Positions 53,955 to 62,021 of a stretch of 64,000 nucleotides of DNA are shown in pieces. Within the stretch, counting starts at the first letter, position 1. Each line of letters begins with the position of its first letter. The position numbers and the translations under genes were made by a program. Source of the DNA: Flagellimonas hymeniacidonis (lineage in GTDB: Bacteria > Bacteroidota > Bacteroidia > Flavobacteriales > Flavobacteriaceae); the NCBI RefSeq assembly GCF_008040165.1, contig NZ_VRUR01000001.1, forward strand, positions 1,817,349 to 1,881,348, in the 5' to 3' direction. Below the pieces are notes generated by a model. That model ran no database searches and was not told the DNA's origin. It saw nothing but the letters and a program-made list of their open reading frames with translations.

Positions 53955-54718
53955 AAGCAACCCTTATTATCGTTGATGATGAACCTCATGCAAGAAGATA
54001 CATTCTCAGTCTTTTGCAAAAGGATATAGAGATAGAAATTCTAGGGGAATGTAAAAATGGTCGCGAGGCGCTTGAACTTATTTCCACCCATAAACCAGAT
54101 ATAATATTGTTGGATATACAGATGCCTGGAATATCAGGGATTGACGTAGCAGATAGTTTGAAAAACTCCAATTCTATTGTAATTTTTACTACTGCGTATA
54201 ACCAATATGCATTAAAAGCCTTCGAAACAGAAGCTTTCAATTACTTGTTGAAACCCTTTGATGAAAAGCGTTTTTTTGAAGTAATTAACCGTGCTAAAAG
54301 TATCATTCAGTTAAAACAACGGGCGAATTTCAATAATAGGATTATGCGTTTGTTCAACGATTTCAACAAATCGCAATCTCCGCAGTTAACTGAATTCAAA
54401 ATAAAAGATAAGGGCTTGGAGCGGGTGATTAAAATAAGTGAAGTTGTTTATCTAGAAGCCCGATCTGTCTATATCATTATCCATACTAAGGACAAGGATA
54501 TCCTTTACAGAGCTGCCTTAAATTTGCTTGAACAACAATTACCTGCAAATTTTTTACGAATTCATAGATCGCAAATCATCAACCTTAATGAGGTGACGAA
54601 GTACAAGTACTTAAACAATAACACGTTTGATTTTATAATGTCAAATGATCAAAAAATTACTTCAAGTAGGTCTTACAAAAATCAAATAAGCAATAAGCTT
54701 ATGGAATCTCAAAATTAA
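53951..54718 (+). CDS. LytTR-family response regulator
   Basis: A 255-residue regulator. The receiver domain (1-120) has acidic pocket D9-D10, phosphoacceptor D55 in ILLDIQMPG, and the conserved T and K in FTTAYNQYALKAF and YLLKPF. The LytTR DNA-binding domain (about 145-250) reads ISEVVYLEARSVYIIIHTKDKDILYR, LPANFLRIHRSQIINL and ITSSRSY. It forms a two-component system with the kinase gene it overlaps and is the best candidate to bind the direct repeats at 52606-52634. Confidence 0.93.
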   Translation: MKATLIIVDDEPHARRYILSLLQKDIEIEILGECKNGREALELISTHKPDIILLDIQMPGISGIDVADSLKNSNSIVIFTTAYNQYALKAFETEAFNYLLKPFDEKRFFEVINRAKSIIQLKQRANFNNRIMRLFNDFNKSQSPQLTEFKIKDKGLERVIKISEVVYLEARSVYIIIHTKDKDILYRAALNLLEQQLPANFLRIHRSQIINLNEVTKYKYLNNNTFDFIMSNDQKITSSRSYKNQISNKLMESQN

Positions 54719-54845
54719 TACTGTTTTATTTTTTAGAATATTCTTAAGAATTAAATTGACACAGATATTTCCGACTTAATTCCGGCATAATTTTTTATTA
54801 TATAAGTTAAGCATTTGATAATCAAATAAATACAACCATTTAATA

Positions 54846-54894
54846 TCTGCCTTCAAAGCAGACGGTATTGGTTCGAATCCTATCGCGATCACAC
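54846..54894 (+). other. tRNA-like 3' fragment with TCA anticodon arm
   Basis: Anticodon stem TCTGC/GCAGA encloses the loop CTTCAAA (anticodon position TCA). After a 4-base variable region comes a T arm ATTGG-TTCGAAT-CCTAT (one mismatch), acceptor strand CGCGATC and discriminator A. D arm and 5' acceptor strand are absent. It may be an old att duplicate from integration into a tRNA gene. A TCA anticodon would read UGA, so this could equally be a drifted copy of another tRNA. Confidence 0.5.
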
Positions 54895-55148
54895 CTTAAA
54901 AGTCCTAGTTTTTCTGTTTTTTTGTTATTACGAAGGTAATTCCTTCCTTGAGGAGTGCATCCAGTTGCAAATCCAAATTTTACTCTTGGGTGCTTACCCT
55001 GACGTATCCAAAAATCATATAGGTTAAGTTTAAATAAAGGTAAAAATCTAGACTATTTATTTAGTATTGGCAAATAGACTTTATGGAAATAGCGAACACA
55101 TCATTCGTGAGAAGTTCAATAAAAAGCTGAATTAAATGTAATTAGATT

Positions 55149-55261
55149 GTCCCGTAAAAAGTGAATTAACGAAACTACTAAAAAAGACCAGAAATAGGAC
55201 TCCATTATCAAAAGCGCTTACTCGAGCAAAAGTGTCTCAAAAAACGTTCCTTTTACGGGAC
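55149..55261. repeat. 113-bp MITE-like element with 11-bp terminal inverted repeats
   Basis: GTCCCGTAAAA (55149-55159) and TTTTACGGGAC (55251-55261) are perfect inverted ends. The left 52 bp recur inverted at 61935-61986 with 46 of 52 identical positions. The right end provides the last codons and stop of the AraC gene. No clear target-site duplication was seen. Confidence 0.65.
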
Positions 55262-56125
55262 CCTCATTTTGCGCAAATTCTTCTTTCTATAGAGCGTTGG
55301 AGTAGTTGCAATCACATTATTGAATGACTTATAGAAGTGAGGTATGCTGTTGAAGCCAACCCTGATTGAAATTACATTCACCTTAAGGTTTGTGTTAAGG
55401 AGTAAATTACATGCTCTTTGAATCCTGAATTCATTTAACATGGTTTTGAAAGTCTTCCCGGTTGTACCAACAAAAAAGCGACAGAAAGACGTTTCCGTCA
55501 TGGACAATTCTTTCGCGACACTTCTTGTGCTTATCGGGTTTTGATAACCATCATTAATAATATCCAAAACCTTTCGAATCCGTTCCATGTCCCCTTTGGT
55601 AGATGCAACCAATTTTCCCGCACCTAAATTTATCTTATGGGGGGAACGCTGAATTTCACCTAGAATCTCAAACAGTTTTAAGAGCCTAAGAGCTGGTTTA
55701 CGGTTCATCATTTCTGAAATAAGGGAACCGATATCATGTTTTGATCCGTGCTCGATACAAATACCGGTCTCCGCTGCCGTAAGAAGCTCTTTCAATTGTC
55801 GAAACTCCTTAAAGGTTTCTGCTATCCTTTCAATCTTTTCCTGCCCTATCTGAATGATATATTGCTCGCTATCATCGGTTGTACGGCCATAGTAGAAGGT
55901 GTTGTGGGGAATATTTGGGCCAATGATGAAAAGGTCACCATTCTGGAAATGACTAATGTTGGTATCTATATATCTCACCCCATTTCCCCTTGGCACATAT
56001 ACCAGTTCAAATTCAGGGTGAAAATGCCAAAAATCAAAACATCTCGGGGTAGGCCGTTTTTGGTGCAGCATATAAAATGATGACTGCGGTTGCGGTCTTA
56101 TTTCCTCCAATCTTGGCTTGTTCAT
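55253..56125 (-). CDS. AraC-family transcriptional regulator with N-terminal cupin
   Basis: A 290-residue regulator. The N-terminal half has cupin features (FWHFHPEFELVYVPRGNGVRYIDTNISHFQNGDLFIIGPNIPHNTFY), which usually bind a sugar. The C-terminal half is a double HTH (SVAKELSMTETSFCRFFVGTTGKTFKTMLNEFRIQRACNLL and VNVISIRVGFNSIPHFYKSFNNVIATTPTLYRK). Its stop codon lies within the terminal repeat of the 55149-55261 element. It is divergent from the GH15-gluconokinase operon and probably regulates it. Confidence 0.9.
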   Translation of the reverse strand: MNKPRLEEIRPQPQSSFYMLHQKRPTPRCFDFWHFHPEFELVYVPRGNGVRYIDTNISHFQNGDLFIIGPNIPHNTFYYGRTTDDSEQYIIQIGQEKIERIAETFKEFRQLKELLTAAETGICIEHGSKHDIGSLISEMMNRKPALRLLKLFEILGEIQRSPHKINLGAGKLVASTKGDMERIRKVLDIINDGYQNPISTRSVAKELSMTETSFCRFFVGTTGKTFKTMLNEFRIQRACNLLLNTNLKVNVISIRVGFNSIPHFYKSFNNVIATTPTLYRKKNLRKMRVP

Positions 56126-56279
56126 ACGCTAAATTTCCATTAAAAGTATAAAATAAGACAATCTTGATTAGTAATTGGATAATCGGAAATAGGAATACGA
56201 ATGCCAAAAGCTGGAATTTAGAGCCTTATTAATTACAGAAAAACAATCACATTAAATAAACATAAAACCCAAGAAAAGA

Positions 56280-57371
56280 ATGGAAAAAACTAGACCTGAA
56301 CTGGTCAATATAAGTCTGGAACTGTTGAAGGAGCATCAGCATAGCTCCGGCTCTTTTCCCGCTAGTCCCAATTTTAAGGAATTCAACTACTGCTTTTTAC
56401 GGGATGCCAGTTATTGCGCCTATGCTTTGCTGTTATATGGTGAGGCCGGAAGCTGTAAAAAATTCCTTCAGTGGTGTCATAATACCATAATGGCTTGTTC
56501 AGATAATATTGAAGCCGTAAAACGTAAGGCATTGGGAAGTGACCATATAGAAACCAATGAATTTCTTGCCGTTCGCTTTGAACTTGATGGTAGCCTCGAC
56601 AGAAGTGATTGGCCCAACTTTCAAATCGATTGCTATGGGGCGTGGTTATGGTGTTTGGAAGAATACGTTACTATGACAGGTGACCGAGAGTTTTTGTTGG
56701 AAGTCCGGACTTCTGTTGGGCTTACCGTTTCTTACCTTGAAACCGTATGGACCTTTGCCTGTTTCGATTGTTGGGAGGAACACAACTACAGAAGACATAC
56801 ATCATCCCTCGTCTGTGTGGCAGGTGGCTTAAATTCTGTAGCTCGATTGTACGGTAATCGAGATGCCAAGCAATTGGCAGAAAAAGTCCAATACCAAATA
56901 TTGAAAGCAATAACCCCAGATGGGATTTTTCCAAAGTTCCTTACTGGATATGGTATTGACTCAAGCAACATATGGTTATCCGTGCCATTCAACGTTATTC
57001 CCAGGGATGCTCCGGCGATGGCCAGAACGATAGAGGCAATCGAATCCAATTTAAAAAAGGATGGGGGATTATACAGGTATCCAGAGGATTCATATTATGG
57101 TGGTGGTCGTTGGCCATTGCTCAATTCCTTTTTGGCTTGGCACAAAATTGAAATAGGCGAGATTGAGGAGGCCGAAGAACTGCTTGTTTGGGTCGAGGGC
57201 CAAGCAGATAAAAATGGGTATTTTCCTGAAAACAATTATGAAATTCCATTACATCCGGAAAAGACCCAGAAATGGATAGAGAAATGGGGTATCCGTGTAT
57301 CGACCCCATTGTTATGGACCCAGGCCATGTACTTGATTGCCGTTCACTTTTTAGATGGAAAAAACAATTGA
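56280..57371 (+). CDS. GH15-family glycoside hydrolase
   Basis: A 363-residue cytoplasmic enzyme, shorter than typical glucoamylases because it lacks the N-terminal beta-sandwich. FNYCFLRDASYCAYALLLYG is the GH15 helix motif (YCWPRDA type). FQIDCYGAWLWCLEEY, CWEEHNYRRHTSSLVCVAGGLNSVARLYG (candidate general acid Glu) and YYGGGRWPLLNSFLAWHKIEIG match the (alpha/alpha)6 barrel of GH15. The family hydrolyses alpha-glucosidic bonds and trehalose. The following genes include gluconokinase, so an alpha-glucosyl-gluconate type substrate is worth considering. No signal peptide. Confidence 0.82.
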   Translation: MEKTRPELVNISLELLKEHQHSSGSFPASPNFKEFNYCFLRDASYCAYALLLYGEAGSCKKFLQWCHNTIMACSDNIEAVKRKALGSDHIETNEFLAVRFELDGSLDRSDWPNFQIDCYGAWLWCLEEYVTMTGDREFLLEVRTSVGLTVSYLETVWTFACFDCWEEHNYRRHTSSLVCVAGGLNSVARLYGNRDAKQLAEKVQYQILKAITPDGIFPKFLTGYGIDSSNIWLSVPFNVIPRDAPAMARTIEAIESNLKKDGGLYRYPEDSYYGGGRWPLLNSFLAWHKIEIGEIEEAEELLVWVEGQADKNGYFPENNYEIPLHPEKTQKWIEKWGIRVSTPLLWTQAMYLIAVHFLDGKNN

Positions 57372-57387
57372 CCAAGGAATGTATTTC

Positions 57388-57747
57388 ATGAAGCCCAAAA
57401 CTGAATTGTTGTTCTCCTATGGTACGCTACAAATGGAAAAGGTTCAGCTTGAGACCTATGGAAGGAAGCTGACGGGAACCAAGGATGCCCTTTCAGGATA
57501 TTCGCTCGGAGAGATAGAAATCAAGAATCAAGAGGTACTATTGAAGAGCAACTTAAAATTCCATCCTATCGCCATCAAAACAAATAATATTGATAATCGG
57601 GTAAAAGGTCATGTTTATGAGATAACCCAAGAAGAGCTAATGGAAACCGATAAATACGAGGTCGGGAATTACAAAAGGGTACTTGAGAAATTCCAATCGG
57701 GCAAAAAAGCCTGGGTCTATGTGGCGAAAGAATTTGTCTATGAATAA
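57388..57747 (+). CDS. Gamma-glutamylcyclotransferase (AIG2)-like protein
   Basis: The start is ATG 57388, or 57355 if translation overlaps the GH15 gene; the 57388 form has 119 residues. ELLFSYGTLQMEKVQLETYGRKLTG is the characteristic start of the GGCT/AIG2 fold, and GHVYEITQEELMETDKYEV carries the conserved central Glu-containing region. It would bind gamma-glutamyl or similar small molecules. It sits between GH15 and gluconokinase genes with stop and start codons touching the next gene, so it is in that operon. Confidence 0.82.
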   Translation: MKPKTELLFSYGTLQMEKVQLETYGRKLTGTKDALSGYSLGEIEIKNQEVLLKSNLKFHPIAIKTNNIDNRVKGHVYEITQEELMETDKYEVGNYKRVLEKFQSGKKAWVYVAKEFVYE

Positions 57748-58233
57748 ATGATTATTGTGGTTATGGGTGTTAGCGGGTCGGGCAAGACGACCATTGGGAG
57801 AAAGCTGGCCGAAAGATTATCCATCCCTTTCCATGATGCCGATGACTATCACTCCGTGGCCAACAAAGACAAAATGGCAAACGGTAATCCTTTGAGCGAT
57901 GCGGATAGACTTCCATGGCTCGAGGAGCTGGGCAATTTGCTCTTGGAGTGGAATTCTGATAAGGGTACCGTATTGGCCTGTTCAGCGCTCAAGGAATCTT
58001 ACCGTGCCATATTGAACTCTAAATTGGAAGATATAAAATGGGTGTACCTTTATGGCTCAAAGGAAGTCCTTAAGTCCAGAATCGAAAAACGATTAGGCCA
58101 TTTCATGAAGATTGAAATGCTAGATTCTCAAATCGGGGCTTTGGAACCACCTGACTATGGCTATCATTTTCCTGTGACAGATACACCAGATGCTATTGTC
58201 GAATCTTTTGTCAGAACTCTTCAAGTTAATTGA
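57748..58233 (+). CDS. gntK: Gluconokinase (GntK)
   Basis: A 161-residue kinase with P-loop MGVSGSGKTT (residues 6-15). Gluconokinase-specific sequences follow: FHDADDYHSVANKDKMANGNPLSDADRLPWL and LACSALKESYRAIL. It phosphorylates D-gluconate to 6-phosphogluconate. Length fits the family (about 160-175). Its ATG directly follows the stop of the GGCT-like gene. Its presence indicates that a gluconate-yielding compound is used by the GH15 operon. Confidence 0.9.
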   Translation: MIIVVMGVSGSGKTTIGRKLAERLSIPFHDADDYHSVANKDKMANGNPLSDADRLPWLEELGNLLLEWNSDKGTVLACSALKESYRAILNSKLEDIKWVYLYGSKEVLKSRIEKRLGHFMKIEMLDSQIGALEPPDYGYHFPVTDTPDAIVESFVRTLQVN

Positions 58234-58334
58234 GTTGAATTGAGTGCTAAAAAAAGGCCTTTTTATGAAAGCTTTTTTCGGAACCATTTACATTAGAACA
58301 TTTTAAAATGTTAGCACCAAGTTGTATAGAAAAA

Positions 58335-58365
58335 TTGCAACTATGAATAAATATTCATAATTTTG
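58335..58365 (+). promoter_or_regulatory. Promoter with embedded TetR operator 1 of the 58370 regulator
   Basis: TTG at 58335-58337 and TAATTTTG (TAnnTTTG) at 58358-58365 are 20 bp apart, the Bacteroidetes -33/-7 spacing. The palindrome TATGAATA-AA-TATTCATA (58342-58359) sits between them. The -7 box ends 4 bp before ATG 58370, implying a leaderless mRNA. Confidence 0.8.
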
Positions 58366-58369
58366 ATAT

Positions 58370-58942
58370 ATGTCCGACACCAAAACAAAACGTCTTAATC
58401 AAATTTTTGATGCGACACTTCGACTTACAGGAGAAGTTGGAATTGCAGGTTTGAAAATGTCCAATATTGCGCAAGAAGCATCAATAGCAACTGGCACACT
58501 TTACATCTATTTTGAAAATAAAGAAGAACTATTGAACGCTTTATATTTCAAGTTACAGAAAGAGAGTGTCCCAGCTATTATCAATGATATTAGCCACCTT
58601 GCAATAAATATTCAGCTGTACAAGATGTGGAAAATTGCTCTAGAGCGTTTGGTTGACAACAATCTTAGGATAATTTTTTTAGAACAATTCGTCATCTCAC
58701 CATACATATCAGAGTCCAATAAACAAATAGATATTGGATTTAAGAATTACTTGAAACAAATATTAGAACAAGGGAAGTCAGAAAATTTAATTAAGGATGC
58801 CAACAGCGATATGCTCATCACATTGATAATTGGTTTTGTAAGAAGTTTTTCGACCCAAATAGTCAACGATTGTAGCGGGCAGCTCACTGAAAAATCCATT
58901 GATGAATCGTTCTCTATATGTTGGGATGCAATAAAGAAGTAA
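58370..58942 (+). CDS. TetR-family transcriptional regulator
   Basis: A 190-residue repressor with HTH LKMSNIAQEASIATGTLYIYFENKEELLNALY near residues 28-58 and a C-terminal helical ligand domain. Operators with identical half-sites lie upstream of this gene (58342-58359) and of the hydrolase gene (58960-58975). It probably represses itself and the exported hydrolase that follows. Confidence 0.9.
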   Translation: MSDTKTKRLNQIFDATLRLTGEVGIAGLKMSNIAQEASIATGTLYIYFENKEELLNALYFKLQKESVPAIINDISHLAINIQLYKMWKIALERLVDNNLRIIFLEQFVISPYISESNKQIDIGFKNYLKQILEQGKSENLIKDANSDMLITLIIGFVRSFSTQIVNDCSGQLTEKSIDESFSICWDAIKK

Positions 58943-58959
58943 AAAAAATTAATTATAGA

Positions 58960-58975
58960 ATGAATATTTATTCAT
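58960..58975. promoter_or_regulatory. TetR operator 2 upstream of the hydrolase gene
   Basis: ATGAATA-TT-TATTCAT, the same half-site and spacing as 58342-58359, 13 bp before ATG 58989. It marks the region regulated by the 58370 TetR protein. Confidence 0.8.
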
Positions 58976-58988
58976 AAAATAATAGATT

Positions 58989-59896
58989 ATGAAATTGGAA
59001 CTAATCCTACTGAACCTAATAATCCCCATAATTTTTATGCAATCATATGCACAAACTTCAAAATCAAAAACTAAGGAACATCAAAAAATATTTTCACTAT
59101 GGATAAAACAAAGAAAATCGATATCAATGGAGAAAGCTTGGCGTATTTTGACAATGAGAAAGGAAATACAACATTATTATTTCTTCACGGCGCATTCATC
59201 AATAAGGAATATTGGAACGCGCAATTATCCTATTTCTCAAAAAACTACCGCGTTATAGCAGTCGATTTACCAGGTCACGGAAAATCTACTTATAATAAAG
59301 GGGATTGGACAGGTCCAAGATTTGGTAAGGACTTTAGCAAGTTCATTCAAGAGTTGGCATTACAAAATGTAATACTCATAGGACACTCTTTCGGTTCGGA
59401 CGTTATGCTCGAGACCGTTGCTGTAAATGATACCGGTATTATTGGTTTGATTGAAATCGACCATATGAAAAACGTAGGGATTGAATTGCCCCAACAGGTC
59501 ATTGACCAATTGGTACAAGGACTGAATGCTGACTTTGAAAATACTTGTCAGCAATTCGCTAAACAGGTATTGTTGACCGAAGCAACTGACCCAGAGATTG
59601 TTTCAAGATTATTGGCGGATTATAAAGAAATGAATCCCGAAATAGGCATTCCTTTACTTAAGTATGGTTTTAGCTATCCACAGCGCGAAGTAGAACTCTT
59701 AAAAGGCTTAAAATTAAAGTTGTATTCCATTCACGTGAACTATGTACCTACCAACGAAGAGAGTCTTAAAAAATATCTAGGTGATAATTATGAATTACAT
59801 ACTATGGAAGGTACTTGCCACTATCCTATGCTAGAGCATCCCTTGAAATTAAATACATTACTTGGAAAGCTTATTGGAGAAATTACAAGTAAATAG
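58989..59896 (+). CDS. Alpha/beta hydrolase; signal peptide in a different frame (possible frameshift)
   Basis: The hydrolase frame starts at ATG 59099 (265 residues): KIDINGESLAYFDNEKGNTTLLFLHGAF, VDLPGHGKSTY, nucleophile S97 in LIGHSFGS, and GTCHYPMLEHP as the His region. Just after the operator, ATG 58989 opens a good signal peptide (MKLELILLNLIIPIIFMQSYAQ) in a different frame, reading TSKSKTKEHQKIFS up to the hydrolase start. A single-base indel near 59090 would join them to one exported hydrolase. Otherwise the hydrolase is cytoplasmic and the 89-residue frame is spurious. Confidence 0.75.
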
Positions 59897-59958
59897 TAGT
59901 ATTTAGTTCAATTCTCGAGGTATTATGATTTAATACCGTATACCAAGGCAAGTAGTGG

Positions 59959-60972
59959 TTAAGAATCTATCCAATCTTCCTGTATCATTTCCATATTGGA
60001 AACACCTCCAGAAAGATTTCCAGCATATACCGCTTGGGCAACCGAACGTATAAAAGTTGTGTTGTCCCCACAGGCAAACACGCCAGAAACGGATGTTTTT
60101 TGAAACATATCCACTTCGATATACCCGTTCTCGTCTAGTTCACATCCCAATGTTTCAGGAATAGCTGAATGCTGTTTAAAAGGTACTCGTGCATAAAGTG
60201 CCTTTAGGGTTTCCATAGTACCATCCTTAAATTTTAGTTTTTCAATATGACCTTCCGTATGCTCAATAGAAGCGATTGGCTTTTCAATTACAACGATATT
60301 GTTTTTGCTGAGTTCCTTAAGCTGGTCCTTATTCAATTCTGATTTTCCATTGGTGTAAATGGATAGTTCGTCCGTCCAGTTTGAAATCAGTTTTGCTGTT
60401 TCAAAAGCACCATCCCCATTTGCGAGGATTCCAGTTTTTACTTTCCGTACCTCATAGCCGTGGCAGTAGGGACAATGTACCACAGTGATTCCCCAGCATT
60501 CGGCAAAACCATCTATTTGGGGGAGAATATCCTTTATACCGGTAGCGAAGACAAGTTTTCTTCCCTGAAACGATTGACCAGATTGCGTTGTGATCTCAAA
60601 ACCGTCTTTCGTTTTTTTTCCTTGTACCGCAAAATCCTTTAAAAATTGTACCGTTGGATATTCCAAAACCTGTTCTTTTGCTTTGGCTGAAATAGATGCG
60701 GGGGTAGCGCCATCTTGCGTAATAAAGTTATGGGAATGTGGGGTCTGCTCGTTGCAAGGGTTTCCCGCATCGATGATAAGTACATTTCTAAGTGACCTTC
60801 CCAAGGCCATTGCTGCAGAAAGACCTGCATAGCTGCCACCTATAATCAACACATCAAATCTTGTTTCTTTTGTCATAATATCTAATTTTTTAAAAGCAGA
60901 TAACGGCAAGGGTAGCATTACCACCGCTGACGCAAATACACTTTGTTTTATAAATTTTCTTCGGTTTCCCAT
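59959..60972 (-). CDS. Tat-exported thioredoxin-reductase-like FAD oxidoreductase
   Basis: ATG 60972 is chosen because it starts the twin-arginine leader MGNRRKFIKQSVFASAVVMLPLPLSA; the product has 337 residues. FAD-binding GGSYAGLSAAMALGRSLRNVLIIDAG (45-70), the redox pair C167 and C170 in CPYCHGYEV, and FACGDN at the C-terminus are features of thioredoxin-reductase-like proteins. The NADPH motif is weaker (GILANGDGAFETAK), with GxGxxA poorly kept. Classic TrxB is cytoplasmic with CAxC; this exported CPYC version may reduce a different partner. It is 7 bp after a small gene and is regulated with the TetR gene at 61232. Confidence 0.85.
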   Translation of the reverse strand: MGNRRKFIKQSVFASAVVMLPLPLSAFKKLDIMTKETRFDVLIIGGSYAGLSAAMALGRSLRNVLIIDAGNPCNEQTPHSHNFITQDGATPASISAKAKEQVLEYPTVQFLKDFAVQGKKTKDGFEITTQSGQSFQGRKLVFATGIKDILPQIDGFAECWGITVVHCPYCHGYEVRKVKTGILANGDGAFETAKLISNWTDELSIYTNGKSELNKDQLKELSKNNIVVIEKPIASIEHTEGHIEKLKFKDGTMETLKALYARVPFKQHSAIPETLGCELDENGYIEVDMFQKTSVSGVFACGDNTTFIRSVAQAVYAGNLSGGVSNMEMIQEDWIDS

Positions 60973-60979
60973 TGTGTTC

Positions 60980-61171
60980 TCAGAGTAAACTTTGGTGTAA
61001 ATCATTAATGGCTTCCTCTATGGAATCACCATACCCTTTGAGAATTCCATCACCATTTAAATCAGTAAGTACGACTGTATATTTGGAATTCAGGACTTCT
61101 ATTTTCAGGTGTTTTAAATCCATTGGATTTATGGAACAACTTTTTAAGTTTTCTTCTAAGGTTTCAATCAT
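60980..61171 (-). CDS. Small hypothetical protein
   Basis: A 63-residue protein, MIETLEENLKSCSIN followed by LKIEVLNSKYTVVLTDLNGDGILKGYGDSIEEAINDLHQSLL. It looks like a small ubiquitin-like or HicB-type alpha/beta fold. There is an operator 24 bp upstream. The gene is 7 bp before the reductase and shares its unit. I do not recognise a function. Confidence 0.6.
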   Translation of the reverse strand: MIETLEENLKSCSINPMDLKHLKIEVLNSKYTVVLTDLNGDGILKGYGDSIEEAINDLHQSLL

Positions 61172-61194
61172 TGAGTTTCAAAGTTTTTATTGAA

Positions 61195-61216
61195 TATGTC
61201 ACAATTTTGAGACATA
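61195..61216. promoter_or_regulatory. TetR operator upstream of the small protein-reductase operon
   Basis: TATGTCACAATT followed by TTGAGACATA is palindromic apart from one pair. The half-site ATGTCACA is shared with the site at 61818-61837 upstream of the TetR gene. It lies 24 bp before ATG 61171. Confidence 0.7.
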
Positions 61217-61231
61217 TAGATTTAAATTTTT

Positions 61232-61789
61232 TTAAGGTGCAATTCCTTTTATAAATGAATTCCAAGCGAGATTTTTGATATTGGATTTTGATGATTTACT
61301 TGTGTCATTCATATTTACTGTACTATTAATGATTCCAGTGTGTAAATTTTGAATCCACTGAACGGTCATCTGTTCATTGATAATACCAGTTTTCTGCAAC
61401 TCTTTAACGATGTTACTAAAACTGTTATATATGAAATCATAGTCAGCACAATCCTTATTATTCTTACTATGCTTATGACCATCTTGCTGATGAAGCTTGT
61501 AAAAAAACGAATACTTTGCACCACAATCAATGCCAGCGTATAGCATATTTTCAAGTTGAATCAATGGAACGTCAGAACCCTTTATTGCTGCTATCATTGC
61601 CTTCTTGCAACTTACTTCCATTTCGCGCTCACAGGTTGCAACAAGCTCTTCTCTATCCTTAAAATAGCGATGTAAGGTTCTTCGCGTAATTTTCGCATTG
61701 TTGGCTACTTTTTGTAGTGGTGCAGAAAAGTCCTGATTGAAAACTTCAATAGCTGATTCAATGATTCTGGATTTTGTAGTTACCAACAT
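61232..61789 (-). CDS. TetR-family transcriptional regulator
   Basis: ATG 61789 (MLVTTKSRIIESAIEVFNQ) is chosen, 185 residues; the open frame to 61837 would place the start inside its operator. HTH: APLQKVANNAKITRRTLHRYFKDREELVATC. A Cys/His-containing segment (GIDCGAKYSFFYKLHQQDGHKHS) lies in the middle and may bind a metal or small ligand. It probably represses itself and the 61171-59959 operon through the ATGTCACA palindromes. It is adjacent to that operon and read in the same direction. Confidence 0.88.
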   Translation of the reverse strand: MLVTTKSRIIESAIEVFNQDFSAPLQKVANNAKITRRTLHRYFKDREELVATCEREMEVSCKKAMIAAIKGSDVPLIQLENMLYAGIDCGAKYSFFYKLHQQDGHKHSKNNKDCADYDFIYNSFSNIVKELQKTGIINEQMTVQWIQNLHTGIINSTVNMNDTSKSSKSNIKNLAWNSFIKGIAP

Positions 61790-61794
61790 AGTTG

Positions 61795-61837
61795 CAAAGA
61801 TGCAGATAATATTTAAAATGTCACAAATCTGTGACAT
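61795..61837 (-). promoter_or_regulatory. Promoter with TetR operator upstream of the 61232 regulator
   Basis: Palindrome ATGTCACA-AATC-TGTGACAT (61818-61837) contains a TTG placed 21 bp upstream of CATCTTTG (61802-61795 on the minus strand), one base off TAnnTTTG. The box ends 5 bp before ATG 61789, so the mRNA may be leaderless. Confidence 0.7.
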
Positions 61838-61934
61838 GTAAATTTATACGAAATATGGCTTTTGCCCATCATGTATTTTAAAAAGGCCGTAATAAAGAAC
61901 TGATTTCCAAGAACACATAATCTTTCTCTCGAGC

Positions 61935-61986
61935 GTCCTATTCTTGGTCTCTTTTAGTATTCTCGTTAATTCACTTTTTATGGGAC
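61935..61986 (-). repeat. Inverted copy of the 55149 repeat end
   Basis: Read on the minus strand, 61986-61935 matches 55149-55200 at 46 of 52 positions, with GTCCCATAAAA as its end. Further right-end similarity is weak (a degenerate TTATTACGG near 61890). The pair bounds 6.7 kb. Confidence 0.7.
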
Positions 61987-62021
61987 CAATGGGTTTACTT
62001 TTTCCACCGAACCTTTACACC

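Noticed and set aside
58989..59258. 89-residue frame as an independent gene
   Set aside because: After the signal-like N-terminus the sequence is the hydrolase gene read out of frame; treated as a possible frameshift instead.
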